Positions 18,485 to 27,412 of a DNA stretch of 64,000 nt are shown here, one piece after another (the first letter of the stretch is position 1; each line of letters opens with the position of its first letter). The notes beneath the pieces were generated by a model. That model was given only the letters and a program-made list of their open reading frames with translations. It made no database searches and was not told the origin of the DNA. The stretch lies in contig CP006833.1 of assembly GCA_000495505.1 (NCBI GenBank), forward strand, positions 868,001-932,000. The letters run 5' to 3'. A program made the position numbers and the translations under genes. The stretch comes from Campylobacter fetus subsp. testudinum 03-427 (GTDB lineage: Bacteria > Campylobacterota > Campylobacteria > Campylobacterales > Campylobacteraceae).

Positions 18485-19261
18485 TCAAATCGCTTCAGTG
18501 ATACTCCAAGAAGCAGGATATTCCATAGTGCTTAATTTACTTGTATCTAAATACTCTTCGCCTACCAACGCGCAGTCTGCGATTTTTTTTGCTTCAGTAG
18601 TACTTGCAGTTCCACCGGTGCAGAAAAATTTACCATTTAAAGACGGGATAAATTTTCCGCTATTAGAGCACATATTTCCATTATATTTATACAAAGTAGG
18701 GGAACAGTAATTAAATACTATAGTTTTATCTCTAATCCTTAGAAAGTATCTTCCATCAAAAGGATCACCATTACCATCGTTTATTCTACTCCAGCCTTTT
18801 TCTTTTGCATTTTTAGCTCCTTTTATAGGAGCAGCTAAAACCATTTTAAATAGTAAATGGTAGTCATCAGTTCTAGGAGTAACATTTCTAGACTGGTCTA
18901 GCATCATAGGATATAAGCCTTTGTTTCTAGTTTTAAGAAAATCCATAGTAAATTTAGATCTATTGGCTGCTTCATTGCTTTTGTCATTAGGCCTAGGTGA
19001 ATCGCATTTAGTAAAGCAGTAAAACTCGTCGTAACCTTCTTTTACCATCTGCGCTGCGGCGTAGTACTCAATGCCGCGTCTTATAGCTGAAATTTGCATT
19101 CTTATCTTTGATATTTCAGCGTCGTCTCTAGTTGCCACTAGTCTAGGTACTAAAATACTAGCCAACATTCCTAAAATGACGATAACAAAAACCATTTCGA
19201 TAATAGTAAAACCCTTTGTAAATGGCTTGGTTATACTTGTATTTTTAAATTTAGTATTCAT
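18485..19261 (-). CDS. Type IV pilin-like/pseudopilin protein (largest of four)
   Basis: A 258-residue prepilin with a longer leader ending in KG, cleavage before FTIIE, and the hydrophobic helix MVFVIVILGMLASILVP. The mature domain contains the sequence PIKGAKNAKEKGWS followed by a GRYFLRIRD strand and an NYCSP segment, a pattern shared with two neighbours, plus several more cysteines towards the C-terminus that could form disulfides. The 23-nt and 12-nt gaps to its neighbours suggest a single operon. Confidence 0.85.
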   Translation of the reverse strand: MNTKFKNTSITKPFTKGFTIIEMVFVIVILGMLASILVPRLVATRDDAEISKIRMQISAIRRGIEYYAAAQMVKEGYDEFYCFTKCDSPRPNDKSNEAANRSKFTMDFLKTRNKGLYPMMLDQSRNVTPRTDDYHLLFKMVLAAPIKGAKNAKEKGWSRINDGNGDPFDGRYFLRIRDKTIVFNYCSPTLYKYNGNMCSNSGKFIPSLNGKFFCTGGTASTTEAKKIADCALVGEEYLDTSKLSTMEYPASWSITEAI

Positions 19262-19273
19262 AAAAACTCTTTT

Positions 19274-19822
19274 TTAAATTTTTTGCTCATCTAATAAACT
19301 ACATTTTATTTCATCATCACTACAGTAAAATTGACCTAGTGGAGTATCTGTTGTTGATGAGCATTGATTTGTCGCAGTAGAACAGTAATCAAAACGAACA
19401 GATGCATTTCCAAATCTCACGTAATACCTACCAGGTGCAGTATCGCCGTTTTCATCAAATTTACTCCAGCCGTTTTCATTTTTGCTTTTAGCTCCTTTTA
19501 TAGGATTAGGTAACACTGTTGAAAATAGCTTTTCAACTTCATCTTTACCTTCTAAAGAGAACGGATATATAGTATCGTTTTTGCTTTCGTCCCAAGAACT
19601 AGGTATATCTGCAACATCTAAAGTATTTTTAGTCTTTCCAGCTATGATTTGAGTAGTTGTAAAGTCTCTTATCCCTGTTCTTATGGCGGCGATTTGTATT
19701 TTTATAGTTGCTATATCTGCGTCTTGTCTGCCCTTTGAAAACTTAGGAATCATAGAGCTAGCAAGTATCCCTAAAATGACCATTACAAAAATCAGCTCTA
19801 TCATACTAAATGCTTTTTTCAT
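19274..19822 (-). CDS. Type IV pilin-like/pseudopilin protein
   Basis: A 182-residue prepilin with leader MKKA, cleavage before FSMIE, and the helix LIFVMVILGILASSMIP. The mature domain has PIKGAKSKNENGWS, GRYYVRFG and DYCS in the same order as the 258-residue neighbour, and a cysteine-rich end (QCSS, FYCS, IKCS). This conserved order points to duplication from a common ancestor rather than independent recruitment. It is likely a structural or minor subunit of an inner-membrane pseudopilus. Confidence 0.85.
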   Translation of the reverse strand: MKKAFSMIELIFVMVILGILASSMIPKFSKGRQDADIATIKIQIAAIRTGIRDFTTTQIIAGKTKNTLDVADIPSSWDESKNDTIYPFSLEGKDEVEKLFSTVLPNPIKGAKSKNENGWSKFDENGDTAPGRYYVRFGNASVRFDYCSTATNQCSSTTDTPLGQFYCSDDEIKCSLLDEQKI

Positions 19823-19858
19823 ATTTTTTACTTTCTTAAATTTAATACTGCTTTTACT

Positions 19859-20401
19859 TTATTTTTTATACTGCTTTTCCTTTATTTTGTCACATCCCTC
19901 TAAACATATAAAAGTTCCTTGATAATCTTCCTCGCACTCAGGATCTGATGTTATGATCGGAGAACAATAAACCATTACTATCACTTCACTAGCAGTCTTA
20001 AGGTTTCCTGTAGAATACATATATCTTGTTTCGCAATCAGCTTTATCCGACCAACCTTGAATTTTTAGTATGGTATCCCGATCGGCGTTGTTTGATTTTA
20101 TAGGAGTTGGAAGTACATATTCAAATAAATTTGGTCTATTTTTCGGTTCACCATTTTCTAGCTGTTTTGGATAAATATCTTTTTCACTTTTTCCTGCTAG
20201 TCTTTGCTGGTTTGCGTAATCTATTATTCCTGCTCTTATGGCGGCTATTTGTGCTTTTAGTTGAGATATTTGTGCGTCTTCTTTGTTGGTCGCAAGTCTA
20301 GGAACTGCGAGACTAGCAAATATACCTAAAATCACTATAACAAATACGATTTCTATCATTGTGAAACCACGAGATAATGATATAATGGATTTTCTTTTCA
20401 T
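19859..20401 (-). CDS. Type IV pilin-like/pseudopilin protein (first of four)
   Basis: A 180-residue prepilin with an extended basic leader ending in RG, cleavage before FTMIE, and the helix IVFVIVILGIFASLAVP. The mature domain repeats the family pattern: DAQISQLKAQIAAIRAGI after the membrane helix, then PTPIK, GWS, VYCSP and further cysteines (CEED, ICLEGC). It is the first gene of the quartet, 44 nt downstream of the small 74-residue gene, so the operon may begin with the two small genes near uvrB. Confidence 0.85.
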   Translation of the reverse strand: MKRKSIISLSRGFTMIEIVFVIVILGIFASLAVPRLATNKEDAQISQLKAQIAAIRAGIIDYANQQRLAGKSEKDIYPKQLENGEPKNRPNLFEYVLPTPIKSNNADRDTILKIQGWSDKADCETRYMYSTGNLKTASEVIVMVYCSPIITSDPECEEDYQGTFICLEGCDKIKEKQYKK

Positions 20402-20445
20402 AAAAGCAGCCTCCTTCCCTTATTTGTAAATATTTCTAAATTTAT

Positions 20446-20670
20446 CTACTTCAAAGTTTTATCAAGATCTCCAAGAAGTTTATCCATTTGCTCTTTTTGG
20501 ATATGCGCTTCGTGGCATTTTTGTATAAAAGCAGTAAGCAGATCTTTTACTCCAAACTGATATTTATCTTGTAATAAATTTTTTATATCTTCACCGAAAG
20601 CCTCCGCAAATTCATCTTCTAAGCGAATAGTGTAGTCTTTGGAGGCTATTGTTAGAATGATTTGTTTCAT
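20446..20670 (-). CDS. Small conserved-looking protein of unknown function (74 aa)
   Basis: I do not recognise this 74-residue acidic, mostly helical protein. It begins with a short beta-like stretch (IILTIASKDYTIRL) and continues with amphipathic helices ending in MDKLLGDLDKTLK. Its ATG overlaps the stop of the upstream coiled-coil gene by 4 nt (ATGA), which argues that both are real and made together. ZapA was considered because of the N-terminal pattern but the match is too weak. Confidence 0.65.
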   Translation of the reverse strand: MKQIILTIASKDYTIRLEDEFAEAFGEDIKNLLQDKYQFGVKDLLTAFIQKCHEAHIQKEQMDKLLGDLDKTLK

Positions 20671-20900
20671 CTACCAAGAACAGCCTCAACCTGTTTAAGT
20701 AGATCGTCACTGGCTAGATTTTGGTTTTTAAGCTCCTCTTCAAGACGCATTATTTGGTTTGTTTTGGCTTCGTTTTGTGCTTTTACGCTTACTAATTCGT
20801 TTCTTAGGGCTTCATTATTTTCGCATACTTCTTCGTATTTTAGCATCAGCTCCGTTACTTTTGAGGCTAGTGTATTTAAAACTTTTTCATTCTCAAACAT
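20667..20900 (-). CDS. Small coiled-coil protein of unknown function (77 aa)
   Basis: A 77-residue protein that is almost entirely a heptad-patterned, Glu/Lys/Leu-rich helix (from VLNTLASKVTELM through IMRLEEELKNQ), so it should form a coiled-coil dimer in the cytoplasm. Size and composition recall ZapB-like division proteins, but this is analogy only. The ATG at 20900 is preceded on the minus strand by AAGGAAG, a strong ribosome-binding site. It is divergent from uvrB and probably opens the operon that runs through the pseudopilins. Confidence 0.7.
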   Translation of the reverse strand: MFENEKVLNTLASKVTELMLKYEEVCENNEALRNELVSVKAQNEAKTNQIMRLEEELKNQNLASDDLLKQVEAVLGR

Positions 20901-21059
20901 AGTCTTCCTTTTGATAAAAATAATTTACTTTATTTTAGCATATTTTTTATCATATCTGCATAAAAATGTAATAATTTTAATAGATTAACGCTGGATTTAC
21001 CTATGTATTTTTAAAAAATATGAAAATATTTATGTAGATAAACATCTTTATTATTATGA

Positions 21060-21065
21060 TATAAT
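21060..21065 (+). promoter_or_regulatory. Probable -10 box for uvrB
   Basis: TATAAT lies 25 nt before the uvrB start in the 190-nt divergent gap, with the periodic AT-rich stretch typical of Campylobacter sigma-70 promoters upstream. An AAAGAG ribosome-binding site follows. Confidence 0.55.
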
Positions 21066-21090
21066 TTCGCAAAAATAAAAAAGAGAATAT

Positions 21091-23067
21091 ATGGATAAAT
21101 TTGAGATATCTAGTAAATTTAAGCCAAGCGATGATCAAGAAAAAGCGATAACAAACATAGTTGATAGCATAAAATCAGGGAATAAATTTAACGTCCTTTT
21201 AGGAGTAACTGGAAGTGGTAAGACTTTTACGATGGCAAACGTGATAAAACGCCTAAATATACCAACTCTCATTATGACCCATAACAAAAGCTTAGCCGCG
21301 CAGCTTTATAGCGAATTCAAAGGCTTTTTTCCTAAAAATCACGTTGAGTATTTCATAAGCTACTATGACTACTATCAACCTGAAGCCTATATACCGCGTC
21401 AAGATCTTTTTATAGAAAAAGATAGTTCTATAAATGATGAGCTTGAGCGTTTAAGACTTAGTGCGACTGCAAATTTGCTTGAGTTTGACGATGTGATAGT
21501 CGTGGCTTCTGTATCTGCAAACTACGGTTTAGGAAATCCTGCTGAGTATAAAGGTATGGTTTTGTTACTAAACATAGGTATGAGTTTAAATCAAAAAGAG
21601 CTACTTTTAAAACTAGTAGATATGGGATATAAAAGAAATGATTCGTACTTTGATCGTGGGGATTTTCGAGTAAATGGCGACGTGGTAGATATCTATCCGG
21701 CGTATTTTAACGATGAGGCTATAAGGCTTGAGTTTTTTGGAGACGAGCTTGACGCGATGTATCACTTTGATGTGTTAGAAAACAAACGTACAAAAGATGT
21801 TAGTAAATTTATACTATATGCAACAAGCCAGTTTGTAGTCGGAGAAAATAGACTAAAACAAGCGATAAAAGATATCGAGCTTGAGCTTGAAGATAGACTT
21901 GCATTTTATGAGAAAGAAAATAGATTAGTCGAGTATCAAAGACTTAAGCAAAGAGTGGAGTTTGACCTTGAGATGCTCTCAAGCACCGGAAGCACCAAAG
22001 GCGTGGAAAACTACGCGCGTTACCTAACAGGGCAAAAGTCTGGAGAGACGCCGTACTCTTTGTTTGATTACTTTGAAGTCAGTGGTAAGGACTACCTTGT
22101 TATAGTAGATGAAAGTCACGTGAGTTTGCCGCAATTTCGCGGAATGTACGCAGGAGATAGAAGCAGAAAAGAGGTTTTAGTCGAGTATGGTTTTAGACTT
22201 CCTTCAGCGCTTGATAATAGACCTTTGAAATTTGATGAGTTTATAGCAAAAAAGGCGAACTATCTGTTTGTCTCAGCCACCCCAAACGAGTATGAGATAG
22301 ATCTCTCAAAAGGTCATATTTATGAGCAGATACTTAGACCTACTGGACTTCTTGATCCACGTATAGAAGTCATAAGCAGTGATAATCAAGTAGAAGTTTT
22401 GTTTGATAGAGCTAAAGCTGTCATAGCAAGAAATGAGCGAGTACTAGTAACAACTCTAACTAAAAAGATGAGTGAAGAGCTAACGCGCTACTATCTTGAG
22501 CTTGGTATCAAGGTCAAATATATGCACTCAGATATCGATGCAGTAGAAAGAAACGAGCTTATAAGAGGTCTTAGAAAAGGCGATTTTGATATGCTTGTTG
22601 GTATAAATTTGCTTCGTGAGGGGCTAGATCTACCAGAAGTCTCTTTAGTAGCGGTTTTAGACGCCGATAAAGAGGGTTTTTTAAGAAGTCGCACGAGCCT
22701 TATACAAACTATGGGAAGAGCAGCTAGAAACGTAAATGGAACGGTTATATTATTTGCAAATAAAATAACAAATTCGATGAAAGAAGCCATAGATACAACT
22801 GAAGCAAGGCGCGAATATCAAAATGAATACAACAAAAAGCACGGTATAACTCCGCGCTCAGCTAGTAGAAATTTAGAAGATAGCTTAAAAGAAGAAGATC
22901 TACCAAATTTATATAACAAAGCCAAAAAATTAGAAAAAATGCCAGCAAGCGAGCGAGCAAAGATTGTAAAAGAGCTAAGAAAACAGATGCTTGAAGCGGC
23001 TAAGAATTTGGAATTTGAAAAAGCTGCGGCCTTGAGAGATGAGATAGCAAAACTTAGAGAACTTTAA
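21091..23067 (+). CDS. uvrB: Excinuclease ABC subunit B
   Basis: A 658-residue nucleotide-excision-repair helicase that receives damaged DNA from UvrA and recruits UvrC. Walker A GVTGSGKT is at 38-45, the damage-probing beta-hairpin [12 protein letters not shown] is at 91-102, and the C-terminal UVR motif for UvrC contact ([18 protein letters not shown]) is intact. Length and motifs are typical. It is divergent from the small coiled-coil gene and stands alone. Confidence 0.97.
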   Translation: MDKFEISSKFKPSDDQEKAITNIVDSIKSGNKFNVLLGVTGSGKTFTMANVIKRLNIPTLIMTHNKSLAAQLYSEFKGFFPKNHVEYFISYYDYYQPEAYIPRQDLFIEKDSSINDELERLRLSATANLLEFDDVIVVASVSANYGLGNPAEYKGMVLLLNIGMSLNQKELLLKLVDMGYKRNDSYFDRGDFRVNGDVVDIYPAYFNDEAIRLEFFGDELDAMYHFDVLENKRTKDVSKFILYATSQFVVGENRLKQAIKDIELELEDRLAFYEKENRLVEYQRLKQRVEFDLEMLSSTGSTKGVENYARYLTGQKSGETPYSLFDYFEVSGKDYLVIVDESHVSLPQFRGMYAGDRSRKEVLVEYGFRLPSALDNRPLKFDEFIAKKANYLFVSATPNEYEIDLSKGHIYEQILRPTGLLDPRIEVISSDNQVEVLFDRAKAVIARNERVLVTTLTKKMSEELTRYYLELGIKVKYMHSDIDAVERNELIRGLRKGDFDMLVGINLLREGLDLPEVSLVAVLDADKEGFLRSRTSLIQTMGRAARNVNGTVILFANKITNSMKEAIDTTEARREYQNEYNKKHGITPRSASRNLEDSLKEEDLPNLYNKAKKLEKMPASERAKIVKELRKQMLEAAKNLEFEKAAALRDEIAKLREL

Positions 23068-23133
23068 GGTTTGCTTTGATTAAATTTGGATTAATGTATT
23101 AAATATATTTATATTGAGTTAAGCAATGTTTTG

Positions 23134-23139
23134 TATAAT
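23134..23139 (+). promoter_or_regulatory. Probable -10 box ahead of the 27-aa ORF and MATE gene
   Basis: TATAAT preceded by TTTTG, 29 nt before a 27-codon ORF and 162 nt before the MATE gene. No closer promoter for the exporter is obvious, so the transcript would carry the short ORF as its leader. Confidence 0.55.
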
Positions 23140-23167
23140 TATTTCAAATTTAAAAAAGGTGTGATTT

Positions 23168-23251
23168 ATGATGACTTACCGTTATGCTTGTCAAAATAAA
23201 TTATATCTAAAACTAAATTTATACATACAAGCTATCAATGGAGTTTATTAG
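23168..23251 (+). CDS. Possible 27-residue leader peptide upstream of the MATE exporter
   Basis: A 27-codon ORF that starts MMTYRYACQNK and ends NGVY followed by TAG. It has an AAAAAAGGTG ribosome-binding site at ordinary spacing and a TATAAT box upstream. It ends 49 nt before the MATE start codon. Rich in Tyr, Asn and Leu, it could be a regulatory leader whose translation affects the exporter. There is no way to confirm translation from sequence alone. Confidence 0.35.
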   Translation: MMTYRYACQNKLYLKLNLYIQAINGVY

Positions 23252-23300
23252 CGTTTTATTTTTTAAATAAATAACAAAAATTTAAAAAATAGGAGTTAAT

Positions 23301-24605
23301 ATGGACTTTAAACCTACAAAATTATTTATAAAATACGCTTTTCCAAATATGATAAGCACCGCTTTCATATCGTTTTATTTTACTGTAGATACTATATTTG
23401 TCGGACAGATGATGGGCACAAAAGCACTTGGCGCTATGGGGCTTACTATGCCTTTTATAATGATAAGCTTCGCACTCATAGATATGATAGCAGTAGGCTC
23501 ATCCGTGCAAATAGCGCTGCGCCTTGGAAGTGGTAGATTTAAGCAAGCTTGCGGGATATTTAGTTTTAGTTTGATGTCGGTTTTTATCTTTTCTTGTTTC
23601 GTGTTTTTATTTGGTATTTTCTTTATAGAACCGATTGCGAATTACTTGATAGACGATAAAGAACTAGCCGTTCTTGCGTCGCAATATACTAAAGTTTTTG
23701 CACTGTTTTGCCCCGCCATAATGCTATGCTTTATGCTAGATAACTATCTTAGAATTTGCAAAAAGCCTATGTATAGTATGTGTGTAAATATCTTTGTAGC
23801 ATTTGTAAATGTTGTTCTTGATTATATTTTTATGGTAGTTTTAGGTTGGGGGCTTTTTAGCGCTGCTTTGGCTACTTGCATCGGACTTAGTTTGGGAACT
23901 TTGCTTGGATTTGCACCGTTTGTATTTGGAAACTTAGAGCTAAAACTAAGCAAAGCGTTTATAAATTTAAAAATTATAAGAAATATAATATACAACGGAA
24001 GCTCAGAGTTCTTGACAAATATCTCAACATCACTCTTTGTCATCGCAGCAAACGCTTTACTACTAGATATCGCAGGAGTGCAGGGCGTGGCGATACTTGA
24101 GGTAATTTTTGCTATAAATAGCCTTATGGCATCATTGATATTTAGTATGTGTGATGGTATCAGTCCGCTTGTTACTTACTACTACGGCGCGAAAAATTTA
24201 AAATTCGTAATGGCTCTGTTTTGGCGTACATTTATAGGCTCTATGATGCTTGGGGTGATCATTATGAGCATAGTATTTTTTGGTGGAGATCTTATGATAT
24301 CATTTTTCAGCAGAGATAGCGATTTTATCGCAGCTAGCAAAGAAGCTTTGATCATTTTTTCACCGATTTATCTATGTTCTTGGTTTATCGTATTTGCCAA
24401 CTCGTTTTTCACAGCTTTAAATAAGCCTGCTTGTTCTCTTATCATATCTTTAAGCGCAAATTTACTACTACCTTTGCCGTTTTTGTTTGTATTGTCAAGT
24501 TTTTTTGGGGTAAATGGAGTATGGCTAACTCCTTTTGCGGCTGATTTTTGTGCTATTTGGTTGGCTGTGTATTTTTTAAGAAAGACGATTAAAAGCCTAA
24601 ATTAG
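23301..24605 (+). CDS. MATE-family multidrug/cation antiporter
   Basis: A 434-residue membrane protein with about twelve hydrophobic segments in two related halves, the MATE architecture, exporting drugs or metabolites in exchange for H+ or Na+. The N-terminal motif around FVGQMMGTKALGAMGLTMP matches the family, and the size is right. The substrate is unknown. It has a good AGGAG ribosome-binding site and its stop lies within its own terminator stem. A 27-codon ORF precedes it. Confidence 0.9.
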   Translation: MDFKPTKLFIKYAFPNMISTAFISFYFTVDTIFVGQMMGTKALGAMGLTMPFIMISFALIDMIAVGSSVQIALRLGSGRFKQACGIFSFSLMSVFIFSCFVFLFGIFFIEPIANYLIDDKELAVLASQYTKVFALFCPAIMLCFMLDNYLRICKKPMYSMCVNIFVAFVNVVLDYIFMVVLGWGLFSAALATCIGLSLGTLLGFAPFVFGNLELKLSKAFINLKIIRNIIYNGSSEFLTNISTSLFVIAANALLLDIAGVQGVAILEVIFAINSLMASLIFSMCDGISPLVTYYYGAKNLKFVMALFWRTFIGSMMLGVIIMSIVFFGGDLMISFFSRDSDFIAASKEALIIFSPIYLCSWFIVFANSFFTALNKPACSLIISLSANLLLPLPFLFVLSSFFGVNGVWLTPFAADFCAIWLAVYFLRKTIKSLN

Positions 24606-24611
24606 GCTTTT
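24591..24611 (+). terminator. Intrinsic terminator overlapping the MATE stop codon
   Basis: An 8-bp stem AAAAGCCT / AGGCTTTT with a 5-nt loop; the TAG stop (24603-24605) lies inside the hairpin. The 3' arm ends in four Ts, enough for a modest intrinsic terminator. Confidence 0.65.
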
Positions 24612-24702
24612 AAATTCATTTATATATTATCAAATTTACACAATTCAATAACAAATCTATTCTAAATTTAGAATATTAAGTGAATTTTTCACTCATTTTT
24701 AG

Positions 24703-24708
24703 TATAAT
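24703..24708 (+). promoter_or_regulatory. Probable -10 box for ppk
   Basis: TATAAT preceded by TTTTTAG, 25 nt before the ppk start, with periodic T-rich sequence upstream, a classic Campylobacter sigma-70 promoter layout. Confidence 0.6.
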
Positions 24709-24732
24709 TATGCCAAATTTAAAGGTTAGTTT

Positions 24733-26823
24733 ATGGAAAACAAAGATATTTTTATCAATCGTGAGCTATCTTGGCTCAGATTTAATTCACGTGTTTTGTC
24801 TCAGTGCGAAAAAGATCTTCCACTACTTGAAAAACTTAAGTTTATAGCTATTTATTCAACAAATTTAGATGAATTTTATATGATACGCATAGCTGGTCTT
24901 AAACAGTTATTTGCAGCTGGAGTTGTAGTAAGCGGAAGTGATGAGATGACTCCGCTTGACCAACTAAGGGAGATAAGAAAATATCTAAAAGATGAACAGC
25001 AAATTTTAGAAGATTACTATAAGCAAACAGTTTCAAAGCTATCTCTATCTGGTTTGCATATAAAAAAATATGAAGATTTAGGAGATGATATAAAAGCTAG
25101 GGCTGATGATTACTTTTTCTCGAATATTTTACCAGTTATCGTTCCTATAGCAGTTGATGCGACTCACCCTTTTCCGCATTTAAACAACCTTAGTTTCGGA
25201 CTTGCGGTCAAGCTTTGTGATGAAGCACATCCTGAGATAATCAAATTTGGAATGATACGTATCAGCCGTGTGCTTCCTAGATTTTACAACGCTGGAGATG
25301 GCATATACGTGCCTATAGAAAGCATAGTTCATCGCCACGCTGAAGAGATATTTCCTGGGTATAGGCTGCTTGCAAGTTGCGCGTTTAGAGTAACTAGAAA
25401 CGCAGATATGGTGATCGAAGAAGAGGAAGCGGACGATTTTATGATGATACTAGAACAAGGCTTGAAGCTCCGTAGAAAAGGTGCTTTTGTTCGTTTGCAA
25501 ATCGAAAAAGATCCAGATCCAGAGATACTTGAGTTTTTAAATTTGCATATGAAAATATTTTATAAAGATATCTATGAATATAGCATTCCTCTAACTCTTG
25601 GGGCTTTATGGCAGATTATCGGCGATAAAGAATTTTCTCATTTACTACTTCCGCCATATACGCCAAAAACACTTCCGCCCTTTGGACAAAACGTCTCGAT
25701 GTTTGAAGCTATAGATAAAGAAGACGTTTTACTTTTTCATCCATATGAAAGTTTTGAGCCAGTAACTCAGTTCATCAAAGAAGCGGCAAAAGATCCAAAA
25801 GTCATATCTATAAGAATGACTTTATATAGAGTAGAAAAGAACTCAAGCATCATTCAAGCTCTTATAGACGCTGCAAGTGATGGCAAACAAGTAACTGTTA
25901 TGGTAGAACTAAAGGCTAGATTTGATGAAGAAAACAACCTTCACTGGGCAAAAGCACTTGAAAACGCAGGAGCTCACGTGATATATGGTATCACAGGGTT
26001 TAAAGTGCATGCAAAAGTTTCTCAAGTCATACGTCAGATGGGTGACAAGCTCAAATTTTATATGCACCTTGGAACTGGAAATTACAATGGAAGTAGCGCA
26101 AAAATTTACACAGACGTGAGCTATTTTACTAGCAGAGAAGAGTTTGCGAAAGATACGACGACTTTTTTTCATATACTATCTGGATTTAGTAAAAATCGAC
26201 GTTTAAATGCTCTATCTATGTCGCCTATGCAGATAAAAGAAAGAGTTATAGAGATGATAAGAAACGAAGCAAAAATGGGCAAAGACGGTAAAATAATTGC
26301 TAAAATGAATGCTTTAGTTGATAGTGATGTGATAAAAGAACTTTATAACGCAAGTAGGGCAGGAGTTCAGATAGATCTTATAATAAGAGGAATTTGTTGT
26401 CTTAGACCGGGCGTTGAGGGTATGAGTGAAAATATCCGCGTACGCTCTATCATAGGAAAATACCTTGAGCATGCTAGGATATTTTATTTCAAACATGCAA
26501 ATCCTAAGTTTTATATATCAAGCGCAGACTGGATGCCTCGAAATTTAGAGCGTAGGCTTGAGCTTATGACTCCGATATATGAAAGTGTTTTACAAGGCAA
26601 ATTAAGTGAGATATTAAGGGTGCAACTGATAGACAACGAGCTATCTTATGAGTTAAGTAGTGATGGCGAATATACGAGTGTTATAAGAGCTGATAATGAT
26701 AAACAGCTAAACAACCACGAATTTTTTGAAAATTATCTTAACAAAGTGTTTAAATCTCTCAAAAAAGGTAGCGATCAAGACAAAGTGCAGATACTTGCTT
26801 CAAAGTTATTTAAAGAGAGTTAG
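24733..26823 (+). CDS. ppk: Polyphosphate kinase 1
   Basis: A 696-residue PPK1 that polymerises the gamma-phosphate of ATP into polyphosphate, a factor in stress survival and virulence in campylobacters. The N-terminal [15 protein letters not shown] is diagnostic, and the first phospholipase-D-like half carries the autophosphorylation histidine in FKVHAKV (about residue 427). The second half has a further conserved His region ([11 protein letters not shown]). Length is standard. It is monocistronic with its own promoter; a long perfect hairpin follows at 26839. Confidence 0.96.
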   Translation: MENKDIFINRELSWLRFNSRVLSQCEKDLPLLEKLKFIAIYSTNLDEFYMIRIAGLKQLFAAGVVVSGSDEMTPLDQLREIRKYLKDEQQILEDYYKQTVSKLSLSGLHIKKYEDLGDDIKARADDYFFSNILPVIVPIAVDATHPFPHLNNLSFGLAVKLCDEAHPEIIKFGMIRISRVLPRFYNAGDGIYVPIESIVHRHAEEIFPGYRLLASCAFRVTRNADMVIEEEEADDFMMILEQGLKLRRKGAFVRLQIEKDPDPEILEFLNLHMKIFYKDIYEYSIPLTLGALWQIIGDKEFSHLLLPPYTPKTLPPFGQNVSMFEAIDKEDVLLFHPYESFEPVTQFIKEAAKDPKVISIRMTLYRVEKNSSIIQALIDAASDGKQVTVMVELKARFDEENNLHWAKALENAGAHVIYGITGFKVHAKVSQVIRQMGDKLKFYMHLGTGNYNGSSAKIYTDVSYFTSREEFAKDTTTFFHILSGFSKNRRLNALSMSPMQIKERVIEMIRNEAKMGKDGKIIAKMNALVDSDVIKELYNASRAGVQIDLIIRGICCLRPGVEGMSENIRVRSIIGKYLEHARIFYFKHANPKFYISSADWMPRNLERRLELMTPIYESVLQGKLSEILRVQLIDNELSYELSSDGEYTSVIRADNDKQLNNHEFFENYLNKVFKSLKKGSDQDKVQILASKLFKES

Positions 26824-26838
26824 GAGTTTTTGATTATC

Positions 26839-26878
26839 AAATTTACGCGGTTTTTACGAGTTTTGACCGCGTAAATTT
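26839..26878. terminator. 13-bp perfect inverted repeat after ppk
   Basis: Arms AAATTTACGCGGT (26839-26851) and ACCGCGTAAATTT (26866-26878) flank a 14-nt loop, 15 nt after the ppk stop. The stem is long and GC-containing, so it should fold stably in RNA from either strand. No run of Ts follows, so it may stabilise the 3' end rather than terminate on its own. Confidence 0.6.
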
Positions 26879-27412
26879 ACTATAAAACTCACGCCCAAAC
26901 TCTAAGAGGTTTTAGATAGAATTTATCTTTTTATTTATTTATTTTATATTTCATAAAATGCTCTATAAATATTCTGTTTTCAGTCGAATTTTATATTTTT
27001 TTAGTTACAATCATCAAATTATTTCAAAAGCATAAAGGCGTGAATATGAGTTGTCCCATGTGTGTTAGCCTACAAAGCGATAAGCAAAGCACTGAAAAAT
27101 AAACAAGATTTTAAATTCATATTTAACTTAGAATTTACTTTTATAAGTGTATTTTCATATCTAGCTTTTATCGTTACGTTTCCTATCCATTGCAACTGTA
27201 TTTTTAAACGTAAAACTCGCCTTACACTGCTACATAAGCATTTTTTCTTATACTTAGATGATGATAAATTGTTTTATAAACTTCACGGATTAAAACCGCC
27301 ATTAGTTCTTTTTGAAATGCGTAAATTTTGCTAAAATAAACCTTGTATTTTTAAATTTAGTTGGTCTAAGACCTTTTACACCATAATTATGTATTTTAAT
27401 AAAGGATTAAAT
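26879..27412 (+). other. 534-nt gap before metE with short Cys/Met ORF
   Basis: AT-rich gap between the ppk hairpin and metE. It contains an 18-codon ORF (27046-27102) and a short GGTC-TAA-GACC hairpin followed by TTTT (27363-27377) shortly before the metE ribosome-binding site. A GTG-started 90-codon frame at 27062-27334 shows no recognisable domain or ribosome-binding site and I do not call it. The long untranslated region suggests leader-based regulation. Confidence 0.45.
27046..27102 (+). CDS. Possible 18-residue Cys/Met leader peptide ahead of metE
   Basis: ATG at 27046 opens an 18-codon ORF reading MSCPMCVSLQSDKQSTEK, with AAAGGCG upstream at ribosome-binding distance. Two Met and two Cys codons lie in the first six positions, directly upstream of a methionine synthase gene, which would fit a ribosome-stalling sensor of sulfur amino acids. 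It ends 310 nt before metE. This is inference only; it could also be the start of a decayed gene. Confidence 0.3.
   Translation: MSCPMCVSLQSDKQSTEK

Noticed and set aside
20662-20988. 108-codon plus-strand frame opposite the small coiled-coil gene
   Set aside because: The minus-strand reading has overlapping start/stop, a ribosome-binding site and heptad pattern; the plus frame has none of these.
27062-27334. 90-codon GTG-started frame before metE
   Set aside because: No ribosome-binding site, no recognisable domain, overlaps the shorter and better supported leader ORF; composition looks like random AT-rich sequence.
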